Positions 41,329 to 51,446 are shown, counted from the first letter of the stretch. The stretch: 64,000 nt of DNA from an uncultured Flavobacteriaceae bacterium (GCA_938029725.1 CALHGE010000013.1:62001-126000); one strand, 5' to 3'. The notes: a model not told the origin generated them from the letters alone. Program-made: numbers and translations.

Positions 41329-42864
41329 TCACTTTACTGAATTCGGCAGTACTATCGTTTGAATAGCCTGTTCATTAATTTGAATATTGGTTCTATATTC
41401 ACCTAAAATTAAGCTTAGATTTTTTGCTTCGTTTGCTTCGTTGAAAACAACTACAGCAATAGAACCATCAGGGTTTTTGGCTGCCGTAACTAGTAGTTTT
41501 TTGTCAGTGTTGTCCAGACCTATTCGTTGGGCTCCAGGTCTAATAAATTTACTAAAATGGCTCATGATGTAATAGATTGGTGTAAAATACACTTCGTCTT
41601 TTTCTGGGTCAACTAGTACGGGTGCTACGCACCAATTTTTAAACCAATTTGGCCCGCCTTGTTTGTCAAGCACCATATTCCAATCTACCCAACCATCTAC
41701 CCAATTATTTAGGCAACCAATAATATCTCTTGCATAACGATTTACAGGCGCATATTTTGGATGTAAATGTTTATCTTTTTCTGGTGCCCAATCCCAGCCC
41801 CAATCTGTTGCTTCTTTTCTCCAATACCAAGCATCATCTTTCCACTTCGGAATTTCGGCATCTACACAGGCTTCTGTTTGAATCAAATACTTATCGGGAG
41901 CTTTTTGATGTGCATACTGCAAAGCATCAGGAAATACTTCGTAGGTACTGGCATACCAGTGAATAGCCGTACCATCAAAGTATTTAGAAGTTTTGTTATT
42001 GTGATACATCACATCTACCCAATCCTTGAGATGTTCACGATTTTGATCATATCCTAATATTTTTACGTCATGTCCGTCAGCTTCCAATTTAGGACCCAGA
42101 TGATGCTGAACAAAACTGGTCATTTCTTCAGCCGTAAAATGCATGCTCTCCCAATTATTATCATTCCCTAATGGTTCATTCTCAACAGTGAAACCCCAGA
42201 TATCTATTCCTTCAGCTTTGTAAGCAGTGATGTATTTTGAAAAGAACAATGCCCAAGTATCTTTGTATTCTGGTAAAAGTTTTCCACCGCTCCAATCTTT
42301 ATTATCTTTCATCCACGGTGGGGCTGTCCATGGTGAAGATAAAATTTTAAACCCATCTTTTGAAAGTAGCATTGCTTCCTTAATCGTAGGTATGATATCA
42401 TCGCGGTCTTCATCAATTGAGAAATGTTCTAAACTTACATCTCCTTCAACCGGTGCATAAGAATAATTACTTCGTGAAAAATCACAAGAATTCATATGTG
42501 TTCGGGTCAATGAATATTTTGCGCCACTCTCACCAAAATAAGCCTCTAAAACCTTGCCCCTATTTTCTGTGCCTAACTCATTTAATAAGGAAGCCGTGGC
42601 TTCTGTAAAAGACCCTCCAAACCCTGTTATGGTTTGATATTTCTCAGTAGGCAGGAGTGTTATTTGTATCGTATTATCAGTGATCGAAAAATCTTTTATT
42701 TGCTTTAATTTATTTCCATTTGCAGCGGTTTCATACACTCGAACCTCTAATTCTTTTTCCTTTTTCATACAACTTGTTATCATGAGCATCATGAATACCA
42801 ACAGTAAGCTAACTCCTTTGATATTTAGCGTAGTGATTATTTTAGCTGATTTGATAATCTTCAT
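41329..42864 (-). CDS. GH30 lipoprotein, probable beta-1,6-glucanase / beta-glucosidase for laminarin branches
   Basis: 511 residues. A long N-terminus ends in the lipobox L-M-I-T-S-C (C32). The GH30 barrel starts G-F-G-G-S-F-T-E-A (about 81-89). Acid E230 is in F-T-V-E-N-E-P-L-G, nucleophile E331 in L-I-Q-T-E-A-C-V-D. W-T-A-P-P-W-M-K (179-186) is a family landmark. The C-terminal beta domain ends near 511. In laminarin loci GH30 removes beta-1,6 branches from the glucan. It shares one base with the downstream-transcribed... order: the GH17 lipoprotein gene (42864-44138) precedes it. No anomaly. Confidence 0.85.
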   Translation of the reverse strand: MKIIKSAKIITTLNIKGVSLLLVFMMLMITSCMKKEKELEVRVYETAANGNKLKQIKDFSITDNTIQITLLPTEKYQTITGFGGSFTEATASLLNELGTENRGKVLEAYFGESGAKYSLTRTHMNSCDFSRSNYSYAPVEGDVSLEHFSIDEDRDDIIPTIKEAMLLSKDGFKILSSPWTAPPWMKDNKDWSGGKLLPEYKDTWALFFSKYITAYKAEGIDIWGFTVENEPLGNDNNWESMHFTAEEMTSFVQHHLGPKLEADGHDVKILGYDQNREHLKDWVDVMYHNNKTSKYFDGTAIHWYASTYEVFPDALQYAHQKAPDKYLIQTEACVDAEIPKWKDDAWYWRKEATDWGWDWAPEKDKHLHPKYAPVNRYARDIIGCLNNWVDGWVDWNMVLDKQGGPNWFKNWCVAPVLVDPEKDEVYFTPIYYIMSHFSKFIRPGAQRIGLDNTDKKLLVTAAKNPDGSIAVVVFNEANEAKNLSLILGEYRTNIQINEQAIQTIVLPNSVK

Positions 42865-44138
42865 TATTTAGCCGGTGGTATCTGCACTTCTTTCAATAGC
42901 GCATTCTTATCACCATTGTATGTTTTTGTAATCGGCTTCCCATTTCTAGTGAGGCCATCAAAAGTTCCATCATCTACCAAGTCCCAAAGTGCAAACTTGG
43001 CCTGACTCTTTAAATTTATCAAGCCAAAATGATTTTCAGAACCTTGAGGATTTCCTGCATCTTTCCATTGTTCGTCAAAAGCCTCGAAATAAAAGAGTGA
43101 GATGTCTTCTGAATTGGTCCAATCACGCAAATGTTTATAGTACAATGCTTCTTTATATTCATCGGTAGCCTTTGAACCCTTAGGTCCATAATCTTTATTA
43201 GAAACGCTTGCCCAGCCTGTCTCACCAATATGAATAGGTTTATCAATACCTAAACTTTTCATATAGCTATTTACACTATTATATTGTGATATTGCATAGC
43301 CTTTAGCACGAAGCATAGCTGCATCAATTTTCTCTAAATCAGACAAATCATTTTCTGCCCCAAAAACACCCCAAAAAACTGGGTTATAGTGTGTATCATG
43401 CATAGGGTATGTGTGAATGGATAAAAAATCAACAGCAGCAATTAGTTTGTTTAAATCTTCTACATGATATTCAGCGCCACCCCCACCCCAAGAGGCAAAA
43501 TTATCAGAACTCGTAATCCACAAATCTTTTGAGAGGGCACCAGACTTTTTCAAATCTTGAAGATGGTTTACCCATTTTAAAATCACGCCTGGTTGCACAT
43601 AGTAAGTTGCAGCCCATTTTACCATAGCTTCATTACCAACGGCAATAACCTTTATAATATCAGGGTACTTAGCAGCAAGACGAACAGTCTCCTTAATTTC
43701 AACAGCATTACGTTCACTTTCTTCATTATGGTCAGGCTCTTGATCTGTCCAAGCATTTTTACAATCAATCCATGCGCCTAACATTACATACATCTCAAAA
43801 CTTGCGTCTTCCTTTTTTAACTCACTAATCGCTTTCACAAGATTGCTTGCCTGCGGCAAATGCACTTTGTACGTACGTAAGATCTTTACCCCCATTGCAG
43901 ATAAGATTTTCAAATCTTCTTTAAGTTCATCTAGGGTGGGTTCCACATCATGATCAACCTGCCTATACCCTCCGTATGACATTGCCAAATAGTTTGGATT
44001 ACCTAAAATATCTTTGGCTTTCATAATTGATTGTTGTTTTACCACGCTTGTATTGCTTTCTGTTTTAGTAGTATTCTTGCAAGAAAGAGCCAATATCATA
44101 AAGAATAGGTAATTGATTGTTCTATAGAACTTCTTCAT
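42864..44138 (-). CDS. GH17 lipoprotein, surface/periplasmic beta-1,3-glucanase
   Basis: 424 residues. Lipoprotein signal ends at C20 (L-A-L-S-C-K-N). Catalytic acid is in V-I-A-V-G-N-E-A-M, nucleophile in I-H-I-G-E-T-G-W-A. It has the Y-F-E-A-F-D-E-Q-W-K C-terminal GH17 feature. The sequence is clearly different from the two cytosolic GH17 modules at 38-41 kb, so it is not a recent copy. It should act on laminarin outside the inner membrane. It overlaps the GH30 gene by one base; 127 bp separate it from the phosphorylase gene upstream. Confidence 0.85.
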   Translation of the reverse strand: MKKFYRTINYLFFMILALSCKNTTKTESNTSVVKQQSIMKAKDILGNPNYLAMSYGGYRQVDHDVEPTLDELKEDLKILSAMGVKILRTYKVHLPQASNLVKAISELKKEDASFEMYVMLGAWIDCKNAWTDQEPDHNEESERNAVEIKETVRLAAKYPDIIKVIAVGNEAMVKWAATYYVQPGVILKWVNHLQDLKKSGALSKDLWITSSDNFASWGGGGAEYHVEDLNKLIAAVDFLSIHTYPMHDTHYNPVFWGVFGAENDLSDLEKIDAAMLRAKGYAISQYNSVNSYMKSLGIDKPIHIGETGWASVSNKDYGPKGSKATDEYKEALYYKHLRDWTNSEDISLFYFEAFDEQWKDAGNPQGSENHFGLINLKSQAKFALWDLVDDGTFDGLTRNGKPITKTYNGDKNALLKEVQIPPAK

Positions 44139-44265
44139 GATTCTAAAATTTAGGTTTCTGTTATTTTCTTAATATACCAGTCATCTTATTGATTTCACTA
44201 GTATTTTTAAAAACAACTTGCTTAATAAATACGCTTATCGTTAACTTCTTATTTCTGCTACAGTA

Positions 44266-47200
44266 TTACTTATTTGTGTATACTGTGATTTGATTTATTT
44301 CTCCTGTCCTACCAAATATTTTATGACTTAACTTCTTGTTAAGGCTTAGGGTGTCAAATTTGATCAATTCACCTTCTTTAGTCTCTACGCTAAGACCTTC
44401 TTTTTCAGCTAAAACATAAATTATAGGTACTTGACAATAGGTAAAAGCAAGAGCGCCTTTTTCTAGTTCAATTCGCTTTACCTGCTTATCAATATCTCTA
44501 TACTCAAAGGTTTTTGGTTTTCTTAAAAACTCTTCTTTACGCAACAGACGCGGATTGAATAATAAAGACCCTTCTGAAACAAATACGCCCAATTCTCCGA
44601 ACCTACATAGCACATCTTCCTTTACTTGCCCTGTCATTCCTGGTTGCTGGGCTCCTTTTCCTGCTGGCGTATGTGAATAAGGGTCTGTTGGAAAAGCACC
44701 GTATAACTCAGGCGATTTATGTACTCCAATACCTTCGTTTATCTCATAATAGTGCTCCATGAGCTTTCCTATGACCACATCACTTTCGCCTTTTTTAATA
44801 GCCTCCAAGCAAGTTTCTTGAACACTCAAGACCAATTTAGAAACCATATGCCAATAGATAGAACCCAAACCTTCATAACCAAAAAATGTACCTGACCTAC
44901 CGGTAAAGGATTTATGATCAAAAATACCTTCAAAAATCTCCAATAGTAGTTTGGTGTCTTTTTCTACAAAATCACCATACCGCGCATTCGGCAGGAGCAA
45001 TAAGGCATCTTTCAAGCTATCAGCATTATTGAAGGTACCATTGAAATGGTAATTACCTGCTACGTCTTTTTCAATGATACTAGAATTTCCATTCTTTAAA
45101 AGTTGCTGTAACAGTTGAGATTTTTCAACCTTCTGCGAGGGTATATTATTCTTTACGCTAAATCTTGGCAAGTCTTTATTTGGATATAAAATATAGCTGT
45201 ACTGGTCTTCTCTAAATAAAGCGCTCGTCTTTAAGCCATCTAATAAACTCAATGCTTCCTTTGATGACAAATAACCAGAACTCAAAACTGCAACCTGCCC
45301 TTCGAGCATCTCTGGTAAGTGCGCTATAGAGACCGCTCTATCACTTTCAACGGTCATCAAATTATAGGCGTGAAATAAATTATCTCCTCGTTTGTTTGAA
45401 GCTATTGAATGGTCTAAATACTTTTTAGAAACCAATAAGAATTGCAGTAAATCAGTTTTAGAAATGCTTTCTTTATCACTACTAAACCCCGTATCATAAA
45501 TAGTATTTCTATACGTACTACCTGCAGATCCTAATCCGTCTAAAACTGTTTTCCTATCTACATCTGACACTTTTCCAGATAGAATTTCAGCATTATCATT
45601 CAAAGTTCTAGCAATACTTTTGAAAAATATAAGCAACTCTTTGGAAATTTTAATATCCTCATGCTTTGCATCTCGCACAAGGTTTTCAAAGAAATTTAAA
45701 AAGCGTCTCAAATAATACAAAGTGACCATCGATACCCCATTGCCGACCAAAGCATTATTGGCATCGTTCCATTCAGGTCTTTGTGTATTCATCCAAATAC
45801 CCCCTTCTGGAATTAAATTCGACATCTTGGCCAATACCGTAGCTAGTAATTTTTCAATAAGATTGACCTTGTAGATAAAGAAGTTCTTATCTCTCAACAA
45901 AGCACCATCAGCTCCAAGTTCTTTTCTTTTTTGAATAATACTTTCTTCAGATTCTGTATCCAATACAATAGTATCTTTCGGATTCTTTAAAATATCTGAA
46001 TAGCTTTTTATTCTATACGGTACATTGGCGTAAACAAAAATATCTTGATCAAAATACTGAGATAAAGTATTTGGTGAATGCTTCTCGATAAACTCTAAGA
46101 ACTTGAGTAAATAGATGATCTGATGATCTCCCCAATACCCAATATACGACCAGGGGTCATCTGCCTCAATCGTCTCCCAATCAAAACCGTCTTTTGTAAC
46201 GCGATATGGGTTGTAGCCATCAAATGTGGTTGCATTCAAAAACTTATGAATCATACTCTCCATAAATGCAGGATATGAATGTGCTAGTGCTTCCCAGTTC
46301 TGGAAAATATCTCTCCAATTACCTTGATAATCAAGAATTTTAGAACCGTCCTCATTTTTAGTATTAATAGAAAATTTATTCCATGGTCTACTAGGATCAC
46401 CATGGCGTCTGCTAAATTTTAGCGGTAGGTACTCAAAACAAAGTCTCTTAAAATTCTTATCCTCATTATGATTTTCTTGCGCTTCAATAACCGCTCTTAA
46501 GCGTTCTAATGAAAATGTTTCTGGCAAGCTATTCAATAGGTTTTCCTTCTTTTTAAATACTTTTTTATTTGCGGTTTCTATATACCTAACAAAATCAGAT
46601 TTGTCAATATCATAGTTATCATCGAAAATACCACCACGCATAATATTAAAAAGTGCATTTGCAAAATGCCTTGTATTTCTCAGCTTATCGGCGGTCAATT
46701 GTATACCGTCGGCTGCGCTGTTCAATTCTAATAAATGTATAGTACCTTGTTCGACATCCTTTTGAACTAAAGTTTTTAAATCAATTTCAGTTCTAATTTT
46801 ATGCGAAATTTCAGCAAGGTTTGCTGCAGATTGATTGACATCTGCCACTATCATCCATTCATTTTCTGAATTGGCGTTCAAACGCAAATCAGCTACTACA
46901 AAATAAGCTCCTTTCTCTGCCCTAATATCTTTTTCTTGAACAATATTTTTGCCCTTTCTAAAATCGTTTAATTGTAAAGAAGAGACCAAGTACTTTGGGT
47001 TTTCGACACCTAAAGACCAAACTAAAGCTGCTTTTAGAGCTTCACTTGGTTCTGCTCTATCAACAATTATAGCGCTTAAGGCATAAATGCCTAAACCAAC
47101 TTCGGGTTCTAATTCGTTCTTCTTGTAGGCATCCACTAGATTACTGCTGGTAGCCTGTAAACTCGTATCAACACCGTATGGCATTATGTTTTGGATACCA

Positions 47201-47757
47201 TCGAGTACCGTTAGCTTAATTTCATTATTAGAATTATTTATCAGTTTTGATTTTTTAACAAAACCAAACTGATCACTAGAACTCCATTGATATCTAAAGG
47301 TGAGGCCAAGGTCAGTATTGATTTCTTCAAAAACCACCTTATTTCCGTAACTATTCTTGTAAAGGTTTCTAGTGATTTTATAAATACCAATATACTTATC
47401 TGAGAAAGGCTCCCATAACTTTGTTTTGCCCTCTAATTGTACACGCAAAATAGTTTTACTGCCCGTTATATCTGCCGATTCAGTTATCTTGTCATCTGTG
47501 TAATATGGAAATAAGGCAAAACCAGAATCTTTTCTTCCTGCGGTTAAACCACCATTGCTTGAAATGAACATCCAATGATTAGAATCACTAACAATACTCA
47601 TAAAGAAAGGTCTCATGGCATCATTATTGGAAATTTTATAATAATTTTCATTTTCAAAGCTTACTAATTTCCCTTCAACCTCAAGCGCATCAAAATTGGC
47701 TTCTTTATCTCCTATTGATATTTTTTGTTCTTTCATTCTCTTCTCATCACCAATCAT
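44266..47757 (-). CDS. GH149-like beta-1,3-glucan phosphorylase
   Basis: 1163 residues, no signal peptide, so cytosolic. The fold order resembles GH94/GH149: a large N-terminal beta-sandwich (Glyco_transf_36-type) with a long insertion, then an (alpha/alpha)6 barrel. The barrel carries the sequence T-Q-R-P-E-W-N-D-A-N-N-A-L-V-G-N-G, in which the Asp after W-N matches the GH94 general acid D-W-N-D motif. The length, the extra domains and its place among GH16, GH17 and GH30 genes point to GH149 (beta-1,3-glucan phosphorylase) rather than the shorter GH94 disaccharide enzymes. It would release glucose-1-phosphate from laminari-oligosaccharides. The start may be 47757 or the downstream Met at 47736, which has a purine-rich upstream. 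Confidence 0.75.
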   Translation of the reverse strand: MIGDEKRMKEQKISIGDKEANFDALEVEGKLVSFENENYYKISNNDAMRPFFMSIVSDSNHWMFISSNGGLTAGRKDSGFALFPYYTDDKITESADITGSKTILRVQLEGKTKLWEPFSDKYIGIYKITRNLYKNSYGNKVVFEEINTDLGLTFRYQWSSSDQFGFVKKSKLINNSNNEIKLTVLDGIQNIMPYGVDTSLQATSSNLVDAYKKNELEPEVGLGIYALSAIIVDRAEPSEALKAALVWSLGVENPKYLVSSLQLNDFRKGKNIVQEKDIRAEKGAYFVVADLRLNANSENEWMIVADVNQSAANLAEISHKIRTEIDLKTLVQKDVEQGTIHLLELNSAADGIQLTADKLRNTRHFANALFNIMRGGIFDDNYDIDKSDFVRYIETANKKVFKKKENLLNSLPETFSLERLRAVIEAQENHNEDKNFKRLCFEYLPLKFSRRHGDPSRPWNKFSINTKNEDGSKILDYQGNWRDIFQNWEALAHSYPAFMESMIHKFLNATTFDGYNPYRVTKDGFDWETIEADDPWSYIGYWGDHQIIYLLKFLEFIEKHSPNTLSQYFDQDIFVYANVPYRIKSYSDILKNPKDTIVLDTESEESIIQKRKELGADGALLRDKNFFIYKVNLIEKLLATVLAKMSNLIPEGGIWMNTQRPEWNDANNALVGNGVSMVTLYYLRRFLNFFENLVRDAKHEDIKISKELLIFFKSIARTLNDNAEILSGKVSDVDRKTVLDGLGSAGSTYRNTIYDTGFSSDKESISKTDLLQFLLVSKKYLDHSIASNKRGDNLFHAYNLMTVESDRAVSIAHLPEMLEGQVAVLSSGYLSSKEALSLLDGLKTSALFREDQYSYILYPNKDLPRFSVKNNIPSQKVEKSQLLQQLLKNGNSSIIEKDVAGNYHFNGTFNNADSLKDALLLLPNARYGDFVEKDTKLLLEIFEGIFDHKSFTGRSGTFFGYEGLGSIYWHMVSKLVLSVQETCLEAIKKGESDVVIGKLMEHYYEINEGIGVHKSPELYGAFPTDPYSHTPAGKGAQQPGMTGQVKEDVLCRFGELGVFVSEGSLLFNPRLLRKEEFLRKPKTFEYRDIDKQVKRIELEKGALAFTYCQVPIIYVLAEKEGLSVETKEGELIKFDTLSLNKKLSHKIFGRTGEINQITVYTNK

Positions 47758-47915
47758 CTTAATATGATGATGGCCTTTTTTAATGTTTACTAATTTTTTA
47801 CAATTATCGCTCTTTATTGAACCGAAAGCAACTCTTTACTTTTGCAGTATTATCCTACTAAAATAGAGTAATTCTTTTCATTTACTACCGCCCTGTTATA
47901 GTTTTATAAATAAAA

Positions 47916-49043
47916 TTATTCATATACTCTTACGTAATCTATTTCCATGGTCGACTCCACAAAATTTGAATCTATACTACCCCCTAAAGTACCTCCCATC
48001 GCTATGTTTAAAAGAATAAACTGATCTGCATTAAATGGCCAAGTACTACTATTTTTAATGACAGGGTTATAGGTATAGAAAAGCACGTCATCAACATAAA
48101 AATCTATTTTATCTGCCGTCCAATCTGCAGTATAGACATGAAAGTCTATCGTGGCATTTTCAATATTTAAAAATTCAACATTCACTGTATTTCCATTACT
48201 AGAAGGAGTATGAATAGCACTCGAAACCTTACCGACATTATTTCCCACATGCTCCATAATATCAATTTCACCGCAAGCTGGCCAATTCACGCTTGTTATA
48301 TTAGAACCCAAAGTCCAAATTGCTGGCCAAGTACCCCTTCCTGCTGGAAGTTTTGCTCGTACCTCTATTCGCCCGTAGGTAAACTCAAATTTAGAATTCA
48401 GTCGTGCCGAAGTATAACTCTTAGTCGAGTTAAAAGCGGTATACAATTCTTTTTTTGCAACAATTTTTAATGTGCCGTTTGAAATAAAAGCATTATCGAT
48501 TCTATCTGTATAATGCTGTTGTTCTGCATTGTACCAACCTCCGTTTACTGGAGGAACTGTTTCCGAAAACCAATTATCAGCCGATAAAGCACCGTCTTCA
48601 TTAAACTCGTCTGACCAAATCAAACCAGACTGTGGTGCTAGTTCATCAACATCGCCTACGTACACAGGCACCATTTCCGAAATACTAATTACGTTACCGG
48701 TGCTAGAATACGCTGATATTCTTAGGTTATAATCATTTACTCCATTTGTTGTAACCGTATATTCCAACTCACCTGTTGTGTTTTCAATTTCTGATTCGTC
48801 ATCAAATTTGAAACCATAACGCACCGCGTTTTTGGCTGATGCGGTAGATCGTATTATTCCAGAACCATCTCCATTTGGCCTATTCGTATCTGATCCAACT
48901 ACTTTGATGGACCATAACAAATTGGTTGGAACCACTTCAAGTATTGCTGGCTCACCTAGCGTTGTATCATTAGAGCAAGCGCTCAATAGCACTACTAAGA
49001 CTAATTTAAGTGATAGTAGCATATGCATCTTTATATGTTTCAT
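47916..49043 (-). CDS. GH16 laminarinase-type lipoprotein
   Basis: 375 residues from ATG 49043; an earlier in-frame start at 49103 reaches into a hairpin and is less likely. The lipoprotein signal ends L-L-S-A-C-S. A short beta-sandwich (about 25-115) leads to the GH16 jelly roll. The catalytic motif G-E-I-D-I-M-E-H holds nucleophile and acid. W-S-D-E-F-N and W-P-A-I-W are further GH16_3 landmarks. It is an endo-beta-1,3-glucanase (laminarinase). It is the first cleavage enzyme of the locus and likely surface-bound. Confidence 0.88.
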   Translation of the reverse strand: MKHIKMHMLLSLKLVLVVLLSACSNDTTLGEPAILEVVPTNLLWSIKVVGSDTNRPNGDGSGIIRSTASAKNAVRYGFKFDDESEIENTTGELEYTVTTNGVNDYNLRISAYSSTGNVISISEMVPVYVGDVDELAPQSGLIWSDEFNEDGALSADNWFSETVPPVNGGWYNAEQQHYTDRIDNAFISNGTLKIVAKKELYTAFNSTKSYTSARLNSKFEFTYGRIEVRAKLPAGRGTWPAIWTLGSNITSVNWPACGEIDIMEHVGNNVGKVSSAIHTPSSNGNTVNVEFLNIENATIDFHVYTADWTADKIDFYVDDVLFYTYNPVIKNSSTWPFNADQFILLNIAMGGTLGGSIDSNFVESTMEIDYVRVYE

Positions 49044-49071
49044 AACTAAATCAATTATTTTTCTTAAAAAG

Positions 49072-49140
49072 TATATGCCATACCATAATTTTAAAAGCCG
49101 CATTACTACTGCTCCTATTAAAATTATAGCATGGCATATA
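49072..49140. repeat. Large hairpin upstream of the GH16 gene
   Basis: Arms 49072-49094 and 49118-49140: 23 bp with only three mismatches, grouped in one place, around a 23-base loop. It lies in the 5' leader of the GH16 mRNA. No T run follows, so it may be a stability or attenuation element rather than a terminator. Confidence 0.7.
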
Positions 49141-49159
49141 ACTATATTATTTACATATT

Positions 49160-49220
49160 GATTACCAATTATTTTACCGCACAGCTCATACTAGACTGCG
49201 CAGTAAAATCATTGGTTATC
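49160..49220 (-). terminator. Hairpin after the 669-residue glycan-binding gene
   Basis: Arms 49160-49180 and 49200-49220 pair at 18 of 21 positions around a 19-base loop, starting 13 bp after the stop of the minus-strand gene. It has no strong T run but sits as a terminator or processing site would. A second hairpin follows at once, giving two stacked structures in a 130-bp gap. Confidence 0.5.
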
Positions 49221-49232
49221 TTTTACTTTCAT

Positions 49233-51242
49233 TTATTCTACAATTTGAACAGAGATATTATCAAAAAGTACATCTCCATCACATCCTGGTACTCCTCCAC
49301 AAACTACTTCCATCAAAACTGAGATTCCACCAGTCACATCACTTGCAGTTGTAAAAGAGAACGTGCTCGTACTCCAAGCACCTGTAGCTCCATTTATTTG
49401 CCCAAGGTTGTGCAATACAGCAGGGGCTCCTTCTGTTGCACTCTCAGAGAATGCAAGTACATTGATTATGGCACCTCCTTCAAGTGTTGCTAATTTAGCG
49501 TCTACTTTAACTTCAACACTCTGGTTTGCCATAATGGTACCAATTGCAAATCTTTCTAGTTTAATACCAGGGTTATTACCCGGACCACTTTGTACCCTTG
49601 CAGAAAAAGATCCACCACCACTACTATCTGTATTATCAAGTGATGTTGTACCGCCATTAGTGGTAGCGCTATCAAAAAATAACCATGGGGCCTGAAGACC
49701 AGTTTCAAAGTCACCGTTTTCAACCAACTCAACACCATTACCAGTTCCTGTGTCTCCACCACCAGTATCTCCACCACCAGTATCTCCACCGCCAGTATCT
49801 CCGCCTACAGTTCCACCATCACAATCAGGTCCACCAGTAGTACCAATAGCTACATATACATTATCAATGTTCGCATTAACCGCACAACCGGCAACTGCAC
49901 CACATTCCGTTTTCAAAAGAAGCGTAATTCCATTGGTTACATCAGGACCAGTAGTCGTTGTAAAGCTATATCTCGTCCAATTAGCACTTAACGCAATTGG
50001 ATTACCATCATTCAAAATGTCCGTTTTTGTAACGCCAGCGGTAGTTGATTCAGAGAATACTTGTGCTATAAAAACACCACCATCGCCAGAAGCTCCAAGT
50101 AAATCAAATGAAATTGTAATGTCACTATTTGGAGTAACCACACCTACACCAATATTTGATTGTCTGATAATCATTAATTGTGCTTCATTAGCGGTAAAGC
50201 CACCTGAATACGTTTCACATTTAGAAACTGCATCAGTAGCATTAAAAACCCCACTATTACCAGCGATGTCTGTTTCCCAACCCGTAGTATCACCAGTTTC
50301 AAAACCACCATTGGTAATTAAGTTATCGTCGTCAGTACCACTGCCTCCAATAGTACCACCGTCTCCACCATCTACGCGAACATACAAGGCCATATCATCA
50401 ATGTAATAAGTTTCAGCAGTATTGGTATCTAACTCAAAGAATAATACAATTTTATCATATTTACCATTCTCACCAATTGCAAAAGGAAACGTTAACTCTT
50501 CCCATGCACCAACTAGCGTTGTTGTAGCAAATGTCTCCGTAAATGTTCCAGGAGCAGTCTTATCTTCTAGTTTCAATAAAACGCTAGTAGCGGCGTTTGG
50601 TGACCATACTTTTAACTTAAAACCAGCATTTGCACTAAAATCTAATTTAGCATCTAACTCTATTTGGTTATTTGCAAAAGCAGAAGCATCAGTTCTATCT
50701 ATTTGACCAACCTTACATGATGTGTTCACCTCATTGTCCGTATCTGGATTGTTTATCCAAGAAAAACCTGCGTTATCAGAAATGATACTATCCGTAGGAT
50801 CTGTTTGAAATGTTAAGTTAAAATCTGCAGCACTCAATGATTGCTCTGTTTCTTCTATACCTGTGCAAACTACCACACCACCGCCATCACCACCATCACC
50901 GCCATCTGTTGTGATAACAATTGTGATATCATCTTCAAAAATATCTGAAGCTCCAGCATTATTTGATGCTGTTAAACTTACCGTATAGGTTCCGTCTGCG
51001 AAAATTTTGACAGGGTTTCTTTCAGTAGAAGTATTTCCATCTCCAAAATCCCAAGCGTAATTGGTCGCATTTGTAGAAGTATTCGTAAAGGTTGCACTGC
51101 CCGTAGCTGCATTAATTGTAGACGTAAAACCCGCAACAACACTAGGTAGTTCAATTACAGTATCATCGCTACCACATCCCAAGAAGAATATCCCCAAGAT
51201 TAGAGGTAAGATCTTACGAGTTTGTTTAAATAATTTTTTCAT
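49233..51242 (-). CDS. PKD and CBM-like surface glycan-binding lipoprotein
   Basis: 669 residues. Lipoprotein signal ends L-G-C-G-S. A PKD domain (about 35-110) has Y-A-W-D-F-G-D-G. A Gly/Asp-rich spacer follows, then three beta-sandwich modules (roughly 130-290, 305-470 and 500-669). The second and third open with N-G-G/D-F-E-T-G, as in CBM4/CBM9-like domains, and end in N-I-D-N-V / L-F-D-N-I-S-V. Between the last two lies a repeated G-G-G-D-T linker. No catalytic residues are seen. It is likely a SusE/F-like or SGBP-type laminarin-binding protein at the cell surface. Confidence 0.8.
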   Translation of the reverse strand: MKKLFKQTRKILPLILGIFFLGCGSDDTVIELPSVVAGFTSTINAATGSATFTNTSTNATNYAWDFGDGNTSTERNPVKIFADGTYTVSLTASNNAGASDIFEDDITIVITTDGGDGGDGGGVVVCTGIEETEQSLSAADFNLTFQTDPTDSIISDNAGFSWINNPDTDNEVNTSCKVGQIDRTDASAFANNQIELDAKLDFSANAGFKLKVWSPNAATSVLLKLEDKTAPGTFTETFATTTLVGAWEELTFPFAIGENGKYDKIVLFFELDTNTAETYYIDDMALYVRVDGGDGGTIGGSGTDDDNLITNGGFETGDTTGWETDIAGNSGVFNATDAVSKCETYSGGFTANEAQLMIIRQSNIGVGVVTPNSDITISFDLLGASGDGGVFIAQVFSESTTAGVTKTDILNDGNPIALSANWTRYSFTTTTGPDVTNGITLLLKTECGAVAGCAVNANIDNVYVAIGTTGGPDCDGGTVGGDTGGGDTGGGDTGGGDTGTGNGVELVENGDFETGLQAPWLFFDSATTNGGTTSLDNTDSSGGGSFSARVQSGPGNNPGIKLERFAIGTIMANQSVEVKVDAKLATLEGGAIINVLAFSESATEGAPAVLHNLGQINGATGAWSTSTFSFTTASDVTGGISVLMEVVCGGVPGCDGDVLFDNISVQIVE
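49756..49800. repeat. Three tandem 15-bp repeats in the linker of the PKD/CBM lipoprotein
   Basis: Three copies of a 15-bp unit (49756-49770, 49771-49785, 49786-49800; one substitution in the third) keep the frame and encode the repeated Gly-Gly-Asp-Thr-Gly linker. Copy number could vary by slippage and change linker length without breaking the gene. Confidence 0.85.
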
Positions 51243-51446
51243 AATGCTCTTTTTTAGTTTTAATTTAGTTTAAAATAATTTAATCATCATAATAATAAAT
51301 ACTAACATGAGCTATACTCATGCTTTGGAGAAAAATTGTCTACATTCCTTGGAGAAATAAAAGAGGAGCCATTAAGCAATTTTGTTTGCATTCTTCCTTT
51401 TTGTTTAGCTATCTGATTCATCTCTCTGGTTAATTTTGGAGTCTAA

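Noticed and set aside
49750..50406. Open frame on the plus strand opposite the PKD/CBM gene (Pro/Ser/Val-rich, 218 residues)
   Set aside because: It is the complement of a Gly/Asp/Thr-rich repeat gene; the composition follows from that strand and the gene itself has a signal peptide and domains.
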